DNA from: an uncultured Opitutia bacterium
Lineage (GTDB): Bacteria > Verrucomicrobiota > Verrucomicrobiia > Opitutales > Opitutaceae
Reading direction: 5' to 3'
Length of the DNA stretch: 64,000 nt
Assembly (NCBI GenBank): GCA_903900845.1
Contig: CAIUOU010000167.1
Span: forward strand, 1 to 64,000
Positions 18,179 through 26,729 of this stretch are shown here, piece after piece. Below the pieces are notes generated by a model. It saw nothing but the letters and a program-made list of their open reading frames with translations. It did no database searches and had not been told where the DNA came from. The position numbers and the translations under genes are program-made. Within the stretch, counting starts at the first letter, position 1; the number at the start of each line of letters is the position of its first letter.

Positions 18179-19846
18179 ATGCAACCCGCCCCTGTCACCA
18201 AGTACCGGCCTTTCCCGCCGGTCCACCTCCCCGACCGCCAGTGGCCGTGCCGCACGCTCACGCGCGCGCCGCTCTGGTGCAGCGTCGACCTGCGGGATGG
18301 CAACCAGGCGCTCGCCCAGCCGATGAGCGTGGAGGAGAAGCTGGAGTACTTCGCGATGCTTGTGCGCATCGGCTTCAAGGAGATCGAGGTCGGCTTCCCC
18401 AGCGCCTCGCAGATCGAGTTCGATTTCTGCCGGCGCCTGATCGAGGGAGGGCTCATCCCCGACGACGTCGCCATCCAGATCCTCTGCCAGTGCCGCGAGG
18501 AACTGATCGTGCGCAGTCTCGAGGCGCTCCGCGGCGCCCGGCACGCCATCTTCCACCTCTACAACTCCACCTCGCCCGCGCAGCGACGCCATGTCTTCAA
18601 CGCCTCACGCGACGACATCCGCCGCATCGCCGTGCAGGGCACCGCGTGGGTGAAACGCCACTCGGCTCCGCTGATCGCCGCCGGCACCCGCCTGCGCCTC
18701 GAGTACTCGCCGGAGAGCTTCACCAGCACCGAGCTGGATTTCGCCCTCGAGGTCTGCGAGGCCGTCACCGACGCTTGGGGACCGACCGTCGAGGACAAGA
18801 TCATCCTGAACCTGCCGGCGACGGTGGAGTACGCCACGCCCAACGTGCATGCCGACCAGATCGAGTGGATGTGCCGCCGCCTCACGCGGCGCGACCGCAC
18901 GCTGGTGTCGCTCCACACCCACAACGATCGGGGCACCGGCGTCGCCGCGACCGAGCTCGCGTTGCTCGCCGGCGCCGACCGCGTCGAGGGCACGCTCTTC
19001 GGCAACGGCGAGCGCACCGGCAACCTCGACGTCGTCACCGTCGCCCTGAACCTTTACACCCACGGCATCCACCCGGGCCTCGACTTCGGCGACATCAACG
19101 GCCTCCGCGAGGTCTACGAGCGCTGCACCCGCCTGGAGGTGCCGCCGCGCCAGCCCTACGCCGGCGAGCTCACCTTCACGGCCTTCAGCGGTTCCCACCA
19201 GGACGCCATCAAGAAATCCTGGGCCGCCCAGAAGGCCGGCGAGCCGTGGGATGTGCTCTACATCCCGATCGACCCGGCCGACATCGGCCGCAGCTACCGC
19301 GCGATCATCCGTATCAATGCCCAGTCGGGCAAGGGTGGCGTCGCTTACGTGCTGGAGAACGAGTTCGGCTACTGCCTGCCGAAGGCGATGCACAAGGAAA
19401 TCGGCCGCATCGTGAACGATGTCGCCGACGCCAAGGGCACCGAGCTTCCGCCGGCCGAGATCCTCGAGGTCTTCCGCCGCGAGTACCTCGACCGGACCGA
19501 GCCGGTTTCCCTCCGCCACTTCAAGAGCACCGAGAGCGACCACGCCGTGAACTGCGAGGCGGATCTCGTCATCGACGGAACCGCGCAACGCCTCACCGGA
19601 GCGGGCAACGGCCCGATCGACGCGTTCACCCGCGCGCTGGCATCGACCGCGCTGCCGCGCCTGGAAGTGCTCAGCTACGCCGAGCACTCGCTCGGGCAGG
19701 GCTCCGAGGCTCGCGCCGTGAGCTACATCCAGATCCGCACCGACCGCGGCCAGTCCCTCTTCGGCGCCGGTATCGACACCAACATCGAGCTCGCGTCGAT
19801 CAAGGCGATCATCAGCGCCCTCAACCGCGCCTTGGCGCCGGACTGA
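18179..19846 (+). CDS. leuA: 2-isopropylmalate synthase (long LeuA form)
   Basis: Cytoplasmic LeuA, 555 aa from the ATG at 18179, condenses acetyl-CoA with 2-ketoisovalerate in the first committed step of leucine synthesis. The N-terminal TIM barrel carries SVDLRDGNQAL with the metal-binding Asp, EVGFPSASQ, HTHNDRGTG with the metal histidines, and LFGNGERTGN. The C-terminal part (about 420-555) is the leucine-sensing regulatory domain (YIQIRTDRG, GAGIDTNIE). The sequence is of the LeuA2 type seen in actinobacteria and fungi rather than the E. coli type. A TTG seven codons upstream would also be in frame. Expression may be controlled by the hairpin-rich leader just upstream. Confidence 0.96.
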   Translation: MQPAPVTKYRPFPPVHLPDRQWPCRTLTRAPLWCSVDLRDGNQALAQPMSVEEKLEYFAMLVRIGFKEIEVGFPSASQIEFDFCRRLIEGGLIPDDVAIQILCQCREELIVRSLEALRGARHAIFHLYNSTSPAQRRHVFNASRDDIRRIAVQGTAWVKRHSAPLIAAGTRLRLEYSPESFTSTELDFALEVCEAVTDAWGPTVEDKIILNLPATVEYATPNVHADQIEWMCRRLTRRDRTLVSLHTHNDRGTGVAATELALLAGADRVEGTLFGNGERTGNLDVVTVALNLYTHGIHPGLDFGDINGLREVYERCTRLEVPPRQPYAGELTFTAFSGSHQDAIKKSWAAQKAGEPWDVLYIPIDPADIGRSYRAIIRINAQSGKGGVAYVLENEFGYCLPKAMHKEIGRIVNDVADAKGTELPPAEILEVFRREYLDRTEPVSLRHFKSTESDHAVNCEADLVIDGTAQRLTGAGNGPIDAFTRALASTALPRLEVLSYAEHSLGQGSEARAVSYIQIRTDRGQSLFGAGIDTNIELASIKAIISALNRALAPD

Positions 19847-19867
19847 CCCCGGCGTCGCCCTCCTCCT

Positions 19868-19889
19868 GCCCGGCTTGGACTGTCCGGGC
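19868..19889 (+). terminator. weak hairpin after leuA
   Basis: GCCCGG (19868-19873) pairs with CCGGGC (19884-19889) across a 10-base loop, 22 bases after the leuA stop. The following GGGCGTTCCGTTGT is only partly T-rich, so it may be a weak terminator. Confidence 0.35.
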
Positions 19890-19936
19890 GGGCGTTCCGT
19901 TGTCGCGCGCGGCGCGGCGCGCCCTATTCCAGGATC

Positions 19937-22507
19937 ATGCGCCTCTTCGCCCTGCCCGCGTGGCTGCTCATGCTCGCCCTCTCCGTCATGGTCCGCGCGG
20001 CGGGTTCGCCGTGGCCGGAAATCACCCGGGAGAACAAGCCGTGGACGCGCTGGTGGTGGCCGGGCAGCGCGGTGGACCGCGCGAGCCTGACGGCCCAATT
20101 GGAGCAACTGGCCGCCGCTGGTCTCGGCGGCGTGGAGATCACGCCGATCTACGGTGCGAAGGGCGGCGAGTCGCGCTACCTGAATTTTCTCTCGCCGGAG
20201 TGGATGGCGATGCTCGAGCACGCCGGGCGCGAGGCGCGACGCCTCGGCCGCGGCGTCGACATGGCGACGGGCACCGGCTGGCCTTTCGGCGGCCCCTGGA
20301 TCGATGAGACCCATGCGTTGCAGCGCGCCGTGCTGCGCGAGGGGCGCGTGGCCGGCGAACCAGGCCGCATGATGGTCAAACGCGCGGCGCCGGGCGGCGA
20401 GGGGCTCGTCGTGGATCCCTTCTCCACCACCGCGCTGGAAAAGTACCTAGCGCCGTTCGACCGCGCTTTCGCGGCCTTCCCCCGCGATCTCGTGCGCGGG
20501 CAATTCCATGATTCCTTCGAGTACTTCAACGCGAGCTGGACGAGCCGTCTGCCCGAAGTTTTCCGGCAAAGGCACGGCTACGATCTGCAGGAGTACGCGG
20601 CGGAACTGCTCGCGCGGGACCCGGCCGCGGTGACGAGGATCGACCGCGAAACCCTCGCCCGCGTGAAGGCCGACTACCGCGAGACGTTGGGGCTCCTTCA
20701 CCTCGATTACCTGCGGGCCTGGGTGGCCTGGTCGCACCAGCGGGGCTGGAAGGTGCGCAACCAGTCGCACGGAGCGCCCGCCAACCTCCTCGACCTTTAC
20801 GGCGCGGTCGACATCCCGGAGACGGAGATCTTCGGCTCCACCCCGTTCCCCATCCCCGGACTGCGCCGCGAGGCGGACGAGGTGCGGCACGACCAGGATC
20901 TGCCCGAGCCGCTGGTGGTGCGCATGGCGTCGTCCGCCGCCCACGTGATGGGCCGCCCGCTCGCCTCGAGCGAGAGCGCGACCTGGCTGCGCGATCACTG
21001 GAAAGAGTCCCTCGCCTACGTGAAGCCCGAGTTGGACCGCATCCTCGTCGAGGGCATCAACCACATCTTCTACCACGGCACTGTCTTCTCCCCGCGGGAC
21101 GCCCCGTGGCCCGGCTGGCTCTTCTACGCTTCCACGCAATTCAACCCGAACAACACCTGGTGGCGCGACTTCGCGGAGCTCAACCGCTACGTGGCCCGCG
21201 TGCAGTCGGTGCTGCAGCGGGGACGGCCCGACAACGACCTCCTGCTCTACTGGCCCGCGGCGGACGTCTGGGACGACCCGAAGGGGCTGGCGAAGACGCT
21301 GACGGTCCACCATGTCGGGTGGCTGACGGAGGAACCGGCGGGGAAACTCGCGCGCGTCCTCGGGGAGCGGGGCCACACGTTCGACTACGTCTCCGACGGG
21401 CAGCTCGCGGCGACCCGCGTCGAGAACGGCGCGCTCGTGACTCCCGGCGCGCGTTATCGCGCGCTCGTGGTGCCCGCGTCACGCCGGATGCCGGAGTCGA
21501 CGATGCGGCGGATCGCGGATCTCGCGCAGGCCGGCGCCGAGGTGATCCTCGAGCGCCTGCCGGAGGATGTGCCCGGCCTCGGCCGGCTCGCGGAACGCCG
21601 GGCCGAATTCCAAGCGGCGCGCGCGGCGGCGACGAAGGCGGGCGTGACCGTCGCACCCGATGTCACCGCCGCGCTCGCCCCGGTGGCGCGGCGCGAGGCC
21701 CTCGCCACGGCCGGACTTCATTTCATCCGCCGCGCGACGGAGCACGGGCACGACTACTTTGTCGCCAACCTCGGGGCCCGGGGGCACCGCGGATGGATCC
21801 CGATCGCGGAAGCCGCGGACCTGCTGGTGATGGACCCGCTCGACGGCGGCACGGGGCTCGCCCCGCGGCGGCCGGCGGCGGCCGGCGGGAACGAATTCCT
21901 GCTGCACCTCGAACCCGGAGAGTCCCTCGTGCTGCGCGGGACCCGCGCGTCGGCCACCGGGGCGGGGCCCCGGCCGCCGACGGAACCGGCGGGAACGCCG
22001 GTGGCGCTTCGGGGCGAGTGGCGGGTGGAGTTCATCGCCGGGGGGCCGGAGCTGCCGCCGCCGTTCACAACCGCGATCCTGAAAACCTGGACGGAACCGG
22101 GTGGAGAGGCCGCGCAACGCTTCGGCGGGACGGCGCGCTACACCCTCGAGTTCGACGCGCCGGCCGTTCCCGCCGACGATTGGCGGCTGGATCTGGGCGA
22201 CGTACGGGAGAGCGCGCGCGTGACCATGAACGGGACGCCGGCCGGAACCGCCTGGTCCGTGCCGTTCCAGTTGCGCGTCGGCCCGCTGCTCCGTCCCGGG
22301 CGCAACCGCCTTGAGATCGAGGTGACCAACCTAGCGGCCAACCGCATCCGCGATCTCGACCGCCGGAAGGCGGCCTGGAAGGTCATGCGCGAGATCAATT
22401 TCGTGAACATCAACTACCAGACCTTCGACGCCGCAGGCTGGCCGTTGACCCCCTCGGGCCTCCTCGGCCCGGTGACGCTCACCCCGCTGCGCGCCGCGCG
22501 CCCGTGA
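19937..22507 (+). CDS. GH106-like glycoside hydrolase (putative alpha-L-rhamnosidase)
   Basis: A secreted 856-residue glycosidase-like protein. Residues 1-21 form a signal peptide. The body starts with RWWWPGSAVDRASL and GLGGVEITPIYGAKG, the usual opening of the glyco_hydro_106 family, followed by DMATGTGWPFGGPW. An alpha/beta barrel runs to about residue 430 (FHDSFEYFNASWT, NQSHGAPANLLDLYGAVDIPE split over two motifs, SSESATWLRDHWKESL), and C-terminal beta-sandwich modules end near 840 (WRLDLGDVRESARVTMNG). Characterised relatives remove L-rhamnose from pectin or flavonoid glycosides, but many GH106-like proteins are untested. It is probably periplasmic and forms part of the glycan-degrading repertoire of this region. 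Confidence 0.85.
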   Translation: MRLFALPAWLLMLALSVMVRAAGSPWPEITRENKPWTRWWWPGSAVDRASLTAQLEQLAAAGLGGVEITPIYGAKGGESRYLNFLSPEWMAMLEHAGREARRLGRGVDMATGTGWPFGGPWIDETHALQRAVLREGRVAGEPGRMMVKRAAPGGEGLVVDPFSTTALEKYLAPFDRAFAAFPRDLVRGQFHDSFEYFNASWTSRLPEVFRQRHGYDLQEYAAELLARDPAAVTRIDRETLARVKADYRETLGLLHLDYLRAWVAWSHQRGWKVRNQSHGAPANLLDLYGAVDIPETEIFGSTPFPIPGLRREADEVRHDQDLPEPLVVRMASSAAHVMGRPLASSESATWLRDHWKESLAYVKPELDRILVEGINHIFYHGTVFSPRDAPWPGWLFYASTQFNPNNTWWRDFAELNRYVARVQSVLQRGRPDNDLLLYWPAADVWDDPKGLAKTLTVHHVGWLTEEPAGKLARVLGERGHTFDYVSDGQLAATRVENGALVTPGARYRALVVPASRRMPESTMRRIADLAQAGAEVILERLPEDVPGLGRLAERRAEFQAARAAATKAGVTVAPDVTAALAPVARREALATAGLHFIRRATEHGHDYFVANLGARGHRGWIPIAEAADLLVMDPLDGGTGLAPRRPAAAGGNEFLLHLEPGESLVLRGTRASATGAGPRPPTEPAGTPVALRGEWRVEFIAGGPELPPPFTTAILKTWTEPGGEAAQRFGGTARYTLEFDAPAVPADDWRLDLGDVRESARVTMNGTPAGTAWSVPFQLRVGPLLRPGRNRLEIEVTNLAANRIRDLDRRKAAWKVMREINFVNINYQTFDAAGWPLTPSGLLGPVTLTPLRAARP

Positions 22508-22517
22508 GCGCGAGCCG

Positions 22518-22548
22518 CGGGCTTGTGACGTATTGCGTCACGAACCCG
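22518..22548 (+). terminator. hairpin after the GH106-like gene
   Basis: CGGGCTTGTGAC (22518-22529) pairs imperfectly with GTCACGAACCCG (22537-22548) around a 7-base loop, with ten Watson-Crick pairs, one G-U and one mismatch. It lies 10 bases past the stop and has no T-run. The remaining bases up to 22676 show no other feature. Confidence 0.35.
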
Positions 22549-22676
22549 GGAGGGTCGCTTCCGGACGGAGGAGCAGGCGGTGGGCAGGGCGGATGGAAAT
22601 CGTTTGAGGGGGGGCGCGGGAGCGGCATGGTGGCGGCGGTGAGGAACCTGCATTCCAAACCCGGGACCTGCTGAAC

Positions 22677-23993
22677 GTGGAGACGCTGCACGTATCGCTG
22701 GAGATCATGCTGGTCCTGGGTCTCGTGGCGGCCAACGGCTTCTTCGTGGCGGCGGAGTTCGCGCTGGTGAAGATCCGCGCGAGCCAGCTGCGGCCGATGG
22801 CGAAGACCGGCGGATGGCGCGTACGGATGGCGTTGTTCGCCACGAGCCACCTGGACGCGGTGCTTTCCTCGACCCAGCTCGGCATCACGCTGACCAGCCT
22901 CGGCCTCGGCTGGATCGGCGAACCTGTCATCGGCCGGCGGATCGAGCCGCTGCTCGGCGGTTTCGGGGTGTCGGATCCGGCGGCGGTGAAATCAGTCTCC
23001 TTCGCCCTCGCCTTCTCCGTGATTACCTTCCTGCACATCGTGCTCGGCGAACTGGCGCCGAAGTCGCTGGCGATCCAGCGGCCGAAATCCGTCTCCCTGC
23101 ACGTCGCGGGGCCGCTGGTCGTCTTCTACCGCGCGTTCTTCCCCTTCATCTGGCTCCTCAACGGGGCGGCCAACCGAATCCTGCGCCTGGCCGGCCTGCA
23201 GCCCGCCCGGGAGGGGGAGCACGGCTTCAGCCCCGAGGAGCTCGAATACGTCTTCAGCCAGGCCCGCCACACCCACCCCGGCGACGCGCTGATCAACCGC
23301 ATCATGGTGAGCTCCCTCCGAATCCGTTCGGTCACCGCCCAGCAGGTCATGCGTCCCCGCGAACAGATCGTGGCCCTGTGGCTCGACCAGCCCATGACCG
23401 AAAACCTCCGCATCGCGCAGACCGCCGGCTTCAGCCGCTTTCCCGTCTGCCGCGGCTCACTCGACAACGTGCAGGGCGTGGTGCTGGTGCGCGAGTGGCT
23501 CTGGCAAGGCCACTTGCTCGGGCCCGAGACTTCTTTCGAGCCGCTGCTGCGCCCCGTGCTCACCTTCATGCTCAAGACGCCGGTGCACACGATGATCGAG
23601 ATGTTCCGCAGCTCCCGCGTGCACCTCGCGCTCGTGCTCGACGCGGATCTGCGGACGGCGGGGCTGGTGAGCCTCGAGGACGTGCTGGAGGAGATCGTGG
23701 GCGACATCCGCGACGAGCTCGACATCGGCCGGGGCCCCGTCTTCGACCGCGACGAGACCTCCATCACCGTGAGCGGGCGGTTCACGATGCGCGAATTGCA
23801 GGCCGAGACCGGCTGGATGTTCGACTGGCAACCGCGCGAGACCGTCGCCGTCTGGGCGGAACGGAACCGCGGCCAACCGCTGCGCCGCGGCGAGTCCTTC
23901 GTCACGGGGGAATTCCGCGTCACCGCGAACGAGGTCGGCGCGGAGACCGCGCGCCGGGTGCGCGTGGAGCGCCTGCCGGCGTCGGGCGCCTGA
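22677..23993 (+). CDS. CNNM/CBS/CorC domain membrane protein (HlyC/CorC family)
   Basis: A 438-residue inner-membrane protein of the CNNM-CorC family, linked in other bacteria to Mg2+ or other cation efflux and formerly called hemolysin-like. It begins with GTG. The CNNM transmembrane domain covers about 1-185, with hydrophobic segments near 8-28, 100-125 and 142-164. The conserved FFVAAEFALVKIR and STQLGITLTSLGLGWIGEP motifs are present. Two CBS domains follow (about 205-330, QQVMRPREQIVALW and LVSLEDVLEEIVGDI), then the CorC/HlyC C-terminal domain (about 345-430, VSGRFTMREL). Its neighbours do not suggest a pathway. There is no obvious RBS. Confidence 0.93.
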   Translation: METLHVSLEIMLVLGLVAANGFFVAAEFALVKIRASQLRPMAKTGGWRVRMALFATSHLDAVLSSTQLGITLTSLGLGWIGEPVIGRRIEPLLGGFGVSDPAAVKSVSFALAFSVITFLHIVLGELAPKSLAIQRPKSVSLHVAGPLVVFYRAFFPFIWLLNGAANRILRLAGLQPAREGEHGFSPEELEYVFSQARHTHPGDALINRIMVSSLRIRSVTAQQVMRPREQIVALWLDQPMTENLRIAQTAGFSRFPVCRGSLDNVQGVVLVREWLWQGHLLGPETSFEPLLRPVLTFMLKTPVHTMIEMFRSSRVHLALVLDADLRTAGLVSLEDVLEEIVGDIRDELDIGRGPVFDRDETSITVSGRFTMRELQAETGWMFDWQPRETVAVWAERNRGQPLRRGESFVTGEFRVTANEVGAETARRVRVERLPASGA

Positions 23994-24025
23994 AACCCTC
24001 CGGGGAGACCGACCGGACGCGTCGC

Positions 24026-24052
24026 TTGATTTTTGAGGGCGGCCGTTAAACT
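24026..24052 (+). promoter_or_regulatory. possible htpG promoter
   Basis: TTGATT (24026-24031) and TAAACT (24047-24052) resemble -35 and -10 boxes but are only 15 bases apart, shorter than optimal. They lie 25 bases before the htpG start. No CIRCE or similar heat-shock operator is visible. Confidence 0.3.
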
Positions 24053-24076
24053 CGCCGTTCACCTTTTTAACCAACC

Positions 24077-25918
24077 ATGTCCAACACCACGCCGCAGACG
24101 TTCGAATTCCAGGCCGAGATCAAGCAGCTGCTCGATATCGTCATCCACTCGCTCTACACGGAGAAGGAGATCTTCGTGCGCGAGCTGATCTCGAACGCCT
24201 CCGACGCCCTGGAGAAACTCCGGCACACGCGGATCACCGAACGGGACGTCCACGACGAAAAACTGGAGCCGGAGATCAACGTCACGACGGACGACAAGGC
24301 AAAGCGCATCACGATCCAGGACTTCGGGATCGGGATGACACGTGAGGAGCTGACGCGGAACCTTGGCACGATCGCGCATTCGGGCTCAAAGGCCTTCCTG
24401 AAGGCCCTCGGGGAGGGCGCGCAGAAGAACAGTAACCTCATCGGGCAGTTCGGCGTGGGCTTCTACTCGGCCTTTATGGTCGCCAAGTCCGTGAAGGTCT
24501 ACGCGCGCTCGTGGCGGAAGGACGAGCCGGGTCACGTGTGGTCGAGCGAAGGCGCGGGCAGCTACACCATCGAACCCAGCGAGGGCGAGCGGCGCGGGGC
24601 GAAGATCGTGATCGAGCTGAAGGACGACTGCGGCGAGTTCGCGCAGGACTGGCGCATGAAGGAGATCCTCGAGCGGTACAGCGCGTTCGTGTCGTTCCCG
24701 ATCAGCCTGAACGGCAAGCGCGTGAACACCGTCCAGGCCCTCTGGCTGCGCAACAAGAATGAGATCAAGGAGGAGGAGTACACCGAGTTCTACAAGTTCC
24801 AGGCCCATGCGCACGACGAGCCGCGCCTGCGGCTGCACTTCAGCGCCGACGCGCCGCTGACGATCAACGCCCTGCTGTTCACTCCGAAGGAGAACACGGA
24901 GAAACTCGGATTCTCCCGTTTGGAGCCGTCGGTGGCGCTCTACTGCCGCAAGGTGCTGATCGACGCGAAGCCGAAGGACCTGCTCCCGGAGTGGCTGCGG
25001 TTCCTCAAGGGCGTCGTCGACAGCGAGGACCTGCCGCTGAACATTTCGCGAGAGACGATGCAGGACAAGTCACTCGTCGAGAAACTGAACCGCGTCATCA
25101 CGAAGCGCTTTCTGAAGTTTCTCGACGAGGAAGCGCGCAACCGCGCCGAGGGCTACGAAGCGTTCTACCAGGAGTTCGGGGTCTTCCTGAAGGAGGGAGC
25201 CGCGCTCGATTTCACCCACAAGGAGCAGCTGACGAAACTCCTGCGGTTCGAGTCGTCGCTCACCGAAAAGGGCAAGACCACCTCGCTGGCGGACTACGTG
25301 TCGCGGATGAGCTCCGAGCAAAAGGAGATCTATTACCTCGTGGGGCCGAGCCGGGCCGCGATCGAGAGCGGGCCGTACCTGGAGGGCTTCAAGGCCCGTA
25401 ACCTCGAGGTGCTGCTCTGCTACGAGGCGGTCGACGAGTACGTGATGAACAACGTGCGCGAGTTCGACGGCCGGAAGCTGACCGCCGCCGACCACGCCGA
25501 CGTGAAACTCGCTGATCTGCCCAAGCCCGAGGGCGCCTTGGGTGAAAGGGAAATCAAGGACCTCGCGAACTGGCTGAAGGACACGCTCGGCGAACGCGTC
25601 TCCGAGGTGAAATCGAGCGACCGCCTGGTCGACTCCCCGGTGCTGGCCTTGAACGCCGACAAGTTCATGTCGCCGCACATGCGCCGGATGATGAAGGCGA
25701 TGAATCGGGATGGTGCCGAGAACCCGCTGCGGGTGAGTCTGGAATTCAACCCCCGCCACGCCGTCATCAAAAGGCTCTTCGAGACGCACACCGCCCACCC
25801 GGAACGTGCGAAGCTGGTGGCGGAACAATTGCTCGATAATGCCCTGATCGCCGCCGGACTACTGGAGGACCCCACCTCGATGGTAGCGCGGCTCAACAAG
25901 TTGCTGGAGAGCGTTTAA
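24077..25918 (+). CDS. htpG: molecular chaperone HtpG (Hsp90)
   Basis: Bacterial Hsp90, 613 aa, a cytoplasmic ATP-dependent dimeric chaperone. The N-terminal GHKL ATPase domain begins TFEFQAEIKQLLDI and has IHSLYTEKEIFVREL, ELISNASDALEKL (ATP/Mg Asn), DFGIGMTREEL and GQFGVGFYSAFMV. The middle domain includes DLPLNISRETMQ with the conserved Arg that contacts ATP, and the C-terminal dimerisation domain ends LLESV without the eukaryotic MEEVD tail, as expected. In the Asp-Asn-Gly-type motif the Asn is Phe (DFGIGM), a small departure from E. coli HtpG. It is monocistronic, with the vapBC pair beginning 113 bases downstream. Confidence 0.98.
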   Translation: MSNTTPQTFEFQAEIKQLLDIVIHSLYTEKEIFVRELISNASDALEKLRHTRITERDVHDEKLEPEINVTTDDKAKRITIQDFGIGMTREELTRNLGTIAHSGSKAFLKALGEGAQKNSNLIGQFGVGFYSAFMVAKSVKVYARSWRKDEPGHVWSSEGAGSYTIEPSEGERRGAKIVIELKDDCGEFAQDWRMKEILERYSAFVSFPISLNGKRVNTVQALWLRNKNEIKEEEYTEFYKFQAHAHDEPRLRLHFSADAPLTINALLFTPKENTEKLGFSRLEPSVALYCRKVLIDAKPKDLLPEWLRFLKGVVDSEDLPLNISRETMQDKSLVEKLNRVITKRFLKFLDEEARNRAEGYEAFYQEFGVFLKEGAALDFTHKEQLTKLLRFESSLTEKGKTTSLADYVSRMSSEQKEIYYLVGPSRAAIESGPYLEGFKARNLEVLLCYEAVDEYVMNNVREFDGRKLTAADHADVKLADLPKPEGALGEREIKDLANWLKDTLGERVSEVKSSDRLVDSPVLALNADKFMSPHMRRMMKAMNRDGAENPLRVSLEFNPRHAVIKRLFETHTAHPERAKLVAEQLLDNALIAAGLLEDPTSMVARLNKLLESV

Positions 25919-25965
25919 AACGCGTATTAATTACCTAAGTTCATCATCGGAAGCCGCTAATTAAT

Positions 25966-26019
25966 AGTATGGCTTTAATGCCATACTTAAAAATTGATCG
26001 TATGGCATTGATACCATAT
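25966..26019 (+). promoter_or_regulatory. palindromic operators upstream of vapB
   Basis: AGTATGGC-N6-GCCATACT (25966-25987) is a perfect inverted repeat. A second related site, TATGG-N8-CCATA (26001-26018), lies 13 bases downstream. Both share the half-site TATGG and occupy the AT-rich promoter region just before the antitoxin start. This is the usual arrangement for autorepression by the VapB-VapC complex. Confidence 0.75.
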
Positions 26020-26030
26020 CCAGGGCCGCG

Positions 26031-26306
26031 ATGAAGATGACGATGCACATCGAGGAGAATGTCTTGGAACGCGTGATGGAGATCACCGGTGCGCCCACCA
26101 AGACCGCCGCGGTCAAGATCGCACTGCACGAGATGGCCCGGCGTCAAAAGATGAAGGATTTGTTCAACGCGGGGCTGGGCATGAGCCCCGAGGCATTGCG
26201 CAACGCGATTGATCCCGCCTCCTACCCGGATCCCGAAGCCAAGGTCCCGCTGATCGCCGAGCCGCCTTCCCCGCCCAAAGATGGCCCCCGTAATCCTGCC
26301 GGATAG
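26031..26306 (+). CDS. vapB: VapB-type antitoxin
   Basis: A 91-residue antitoxin of a type II toxin-antitoxin module. The N-terminus (MKMTMHIEENVLERVMEITG, then TKTAAVKIALHEMAR) fits a ribbon-helix-helix DNA-binding domain: one short beta strand then two helices. The Pro-rich, charged C-terminal half would wrap around the toxin. It overlaps the vapC start by 26 bases, so the pair is translated together. Two TATGG/CCATA palindromes upstream are its likely binding sites. The flanking 25919-26030 is much more AT-rich than the rest of the window, which hints that the module arrived by transfer. Confidence 0.85.
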   Translation: MKMTMHIEENVLERVMEITGAPTKTAAVKIALHEMARRQKMKDLFNAGLGMSPEALRNAIDPASYPDPEAKVPLIAEPPSPPKDGPRNPAG

Positions 26307-26673
26307 CAGCATCTTCATCGGCGACCTGCGGGAGGGGCGCGATCCGTTCGCGCGCTTCGCCCCCTGCCCCGACGACTGCGAGTTCGCGACCTGCGGCATG
26401 GTCATGACGGAGGTTTGCCGCGGCGTGCGCGACCCGGATCTGCTGCGACGCGTGCGGGCGCGCTTCGAGGTGATGGTCTACATTCCCACCTCGAACGTGA
26501 TCTGGGAGCGGGTGACCCAGCTCTCGTGGGCGCTGGACCGCCGGGGAGTCGCGCTGCCCGCGAGCGATCTGTTGATCGCGACCTGCGCGCTCCACGTGCG
26601 CGCGGCGATCTTCACGCACGACGCGCACTTCAATCACATTCCAGGCCTGGAGGTGATCCACTCCCTGGAGTGA
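26281..26673 (+). CDS. vapC: VapC-type PIN-domain ribonuclease toxin
   Basis: A 130-residue PIN-domain endoribonuclease. All four metal-binding acidic residues can be placed: Asp8 (LPDSSIF), Glu44 (MTEVCRG), Asp96 (PASDLLIATCA) and Asp114 (FTHDAHF). The length is typical. Known VapC toxins cut tRNA or 23S rRNA and are inhibited by VapB bound in the active site. The reading frame begins inside the antitoxin gene. A hairpin just after the stop separates it from the convergent DUF1080 gene. With an intact active site and operator, the module looks functional. Confidence 0.9.
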   Translation: MAPVILPDSSIFIGDLREGRDPFARFAPCPDDCEFATCGMVMTEVCRGVRDPDLLRRVRARFEVMVYIPTSNVIWERVTQLSWALDRRGVALPASDLLIATCALHVRAAIFTHDAHFNHIPGLEVIHSLE

Positions 26674-26680
26674 CGACATG

Positions 26681-26706
26681 AAAAAGGCCGCCTGGAAGGC
26701 GGCCTT
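26681..26706 (-). terminator. Rho-independent terminator between convergent genes
   Basis: AAGGCCGCC (26684-26692) and GGCGGCCTT (26698-26706) form a perfect 9-base-pair stem with a 5-base loop. Read on the minus strand it is followed by a run of T (complement of A at 26681-26685), so it terminates the DUF1080 gene. It may also slow transcription coming from vapC. Confidence 0.8.
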
Positions 26707-26729
26707 GAGAGCTGGGCTTGAAACGCCGC

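Noticed and set aside
18605-20314. 569-codon minus-strand frame opposite leuA
   Set aside because: leuA is unmistakable; the antisense frame shows no family motif.
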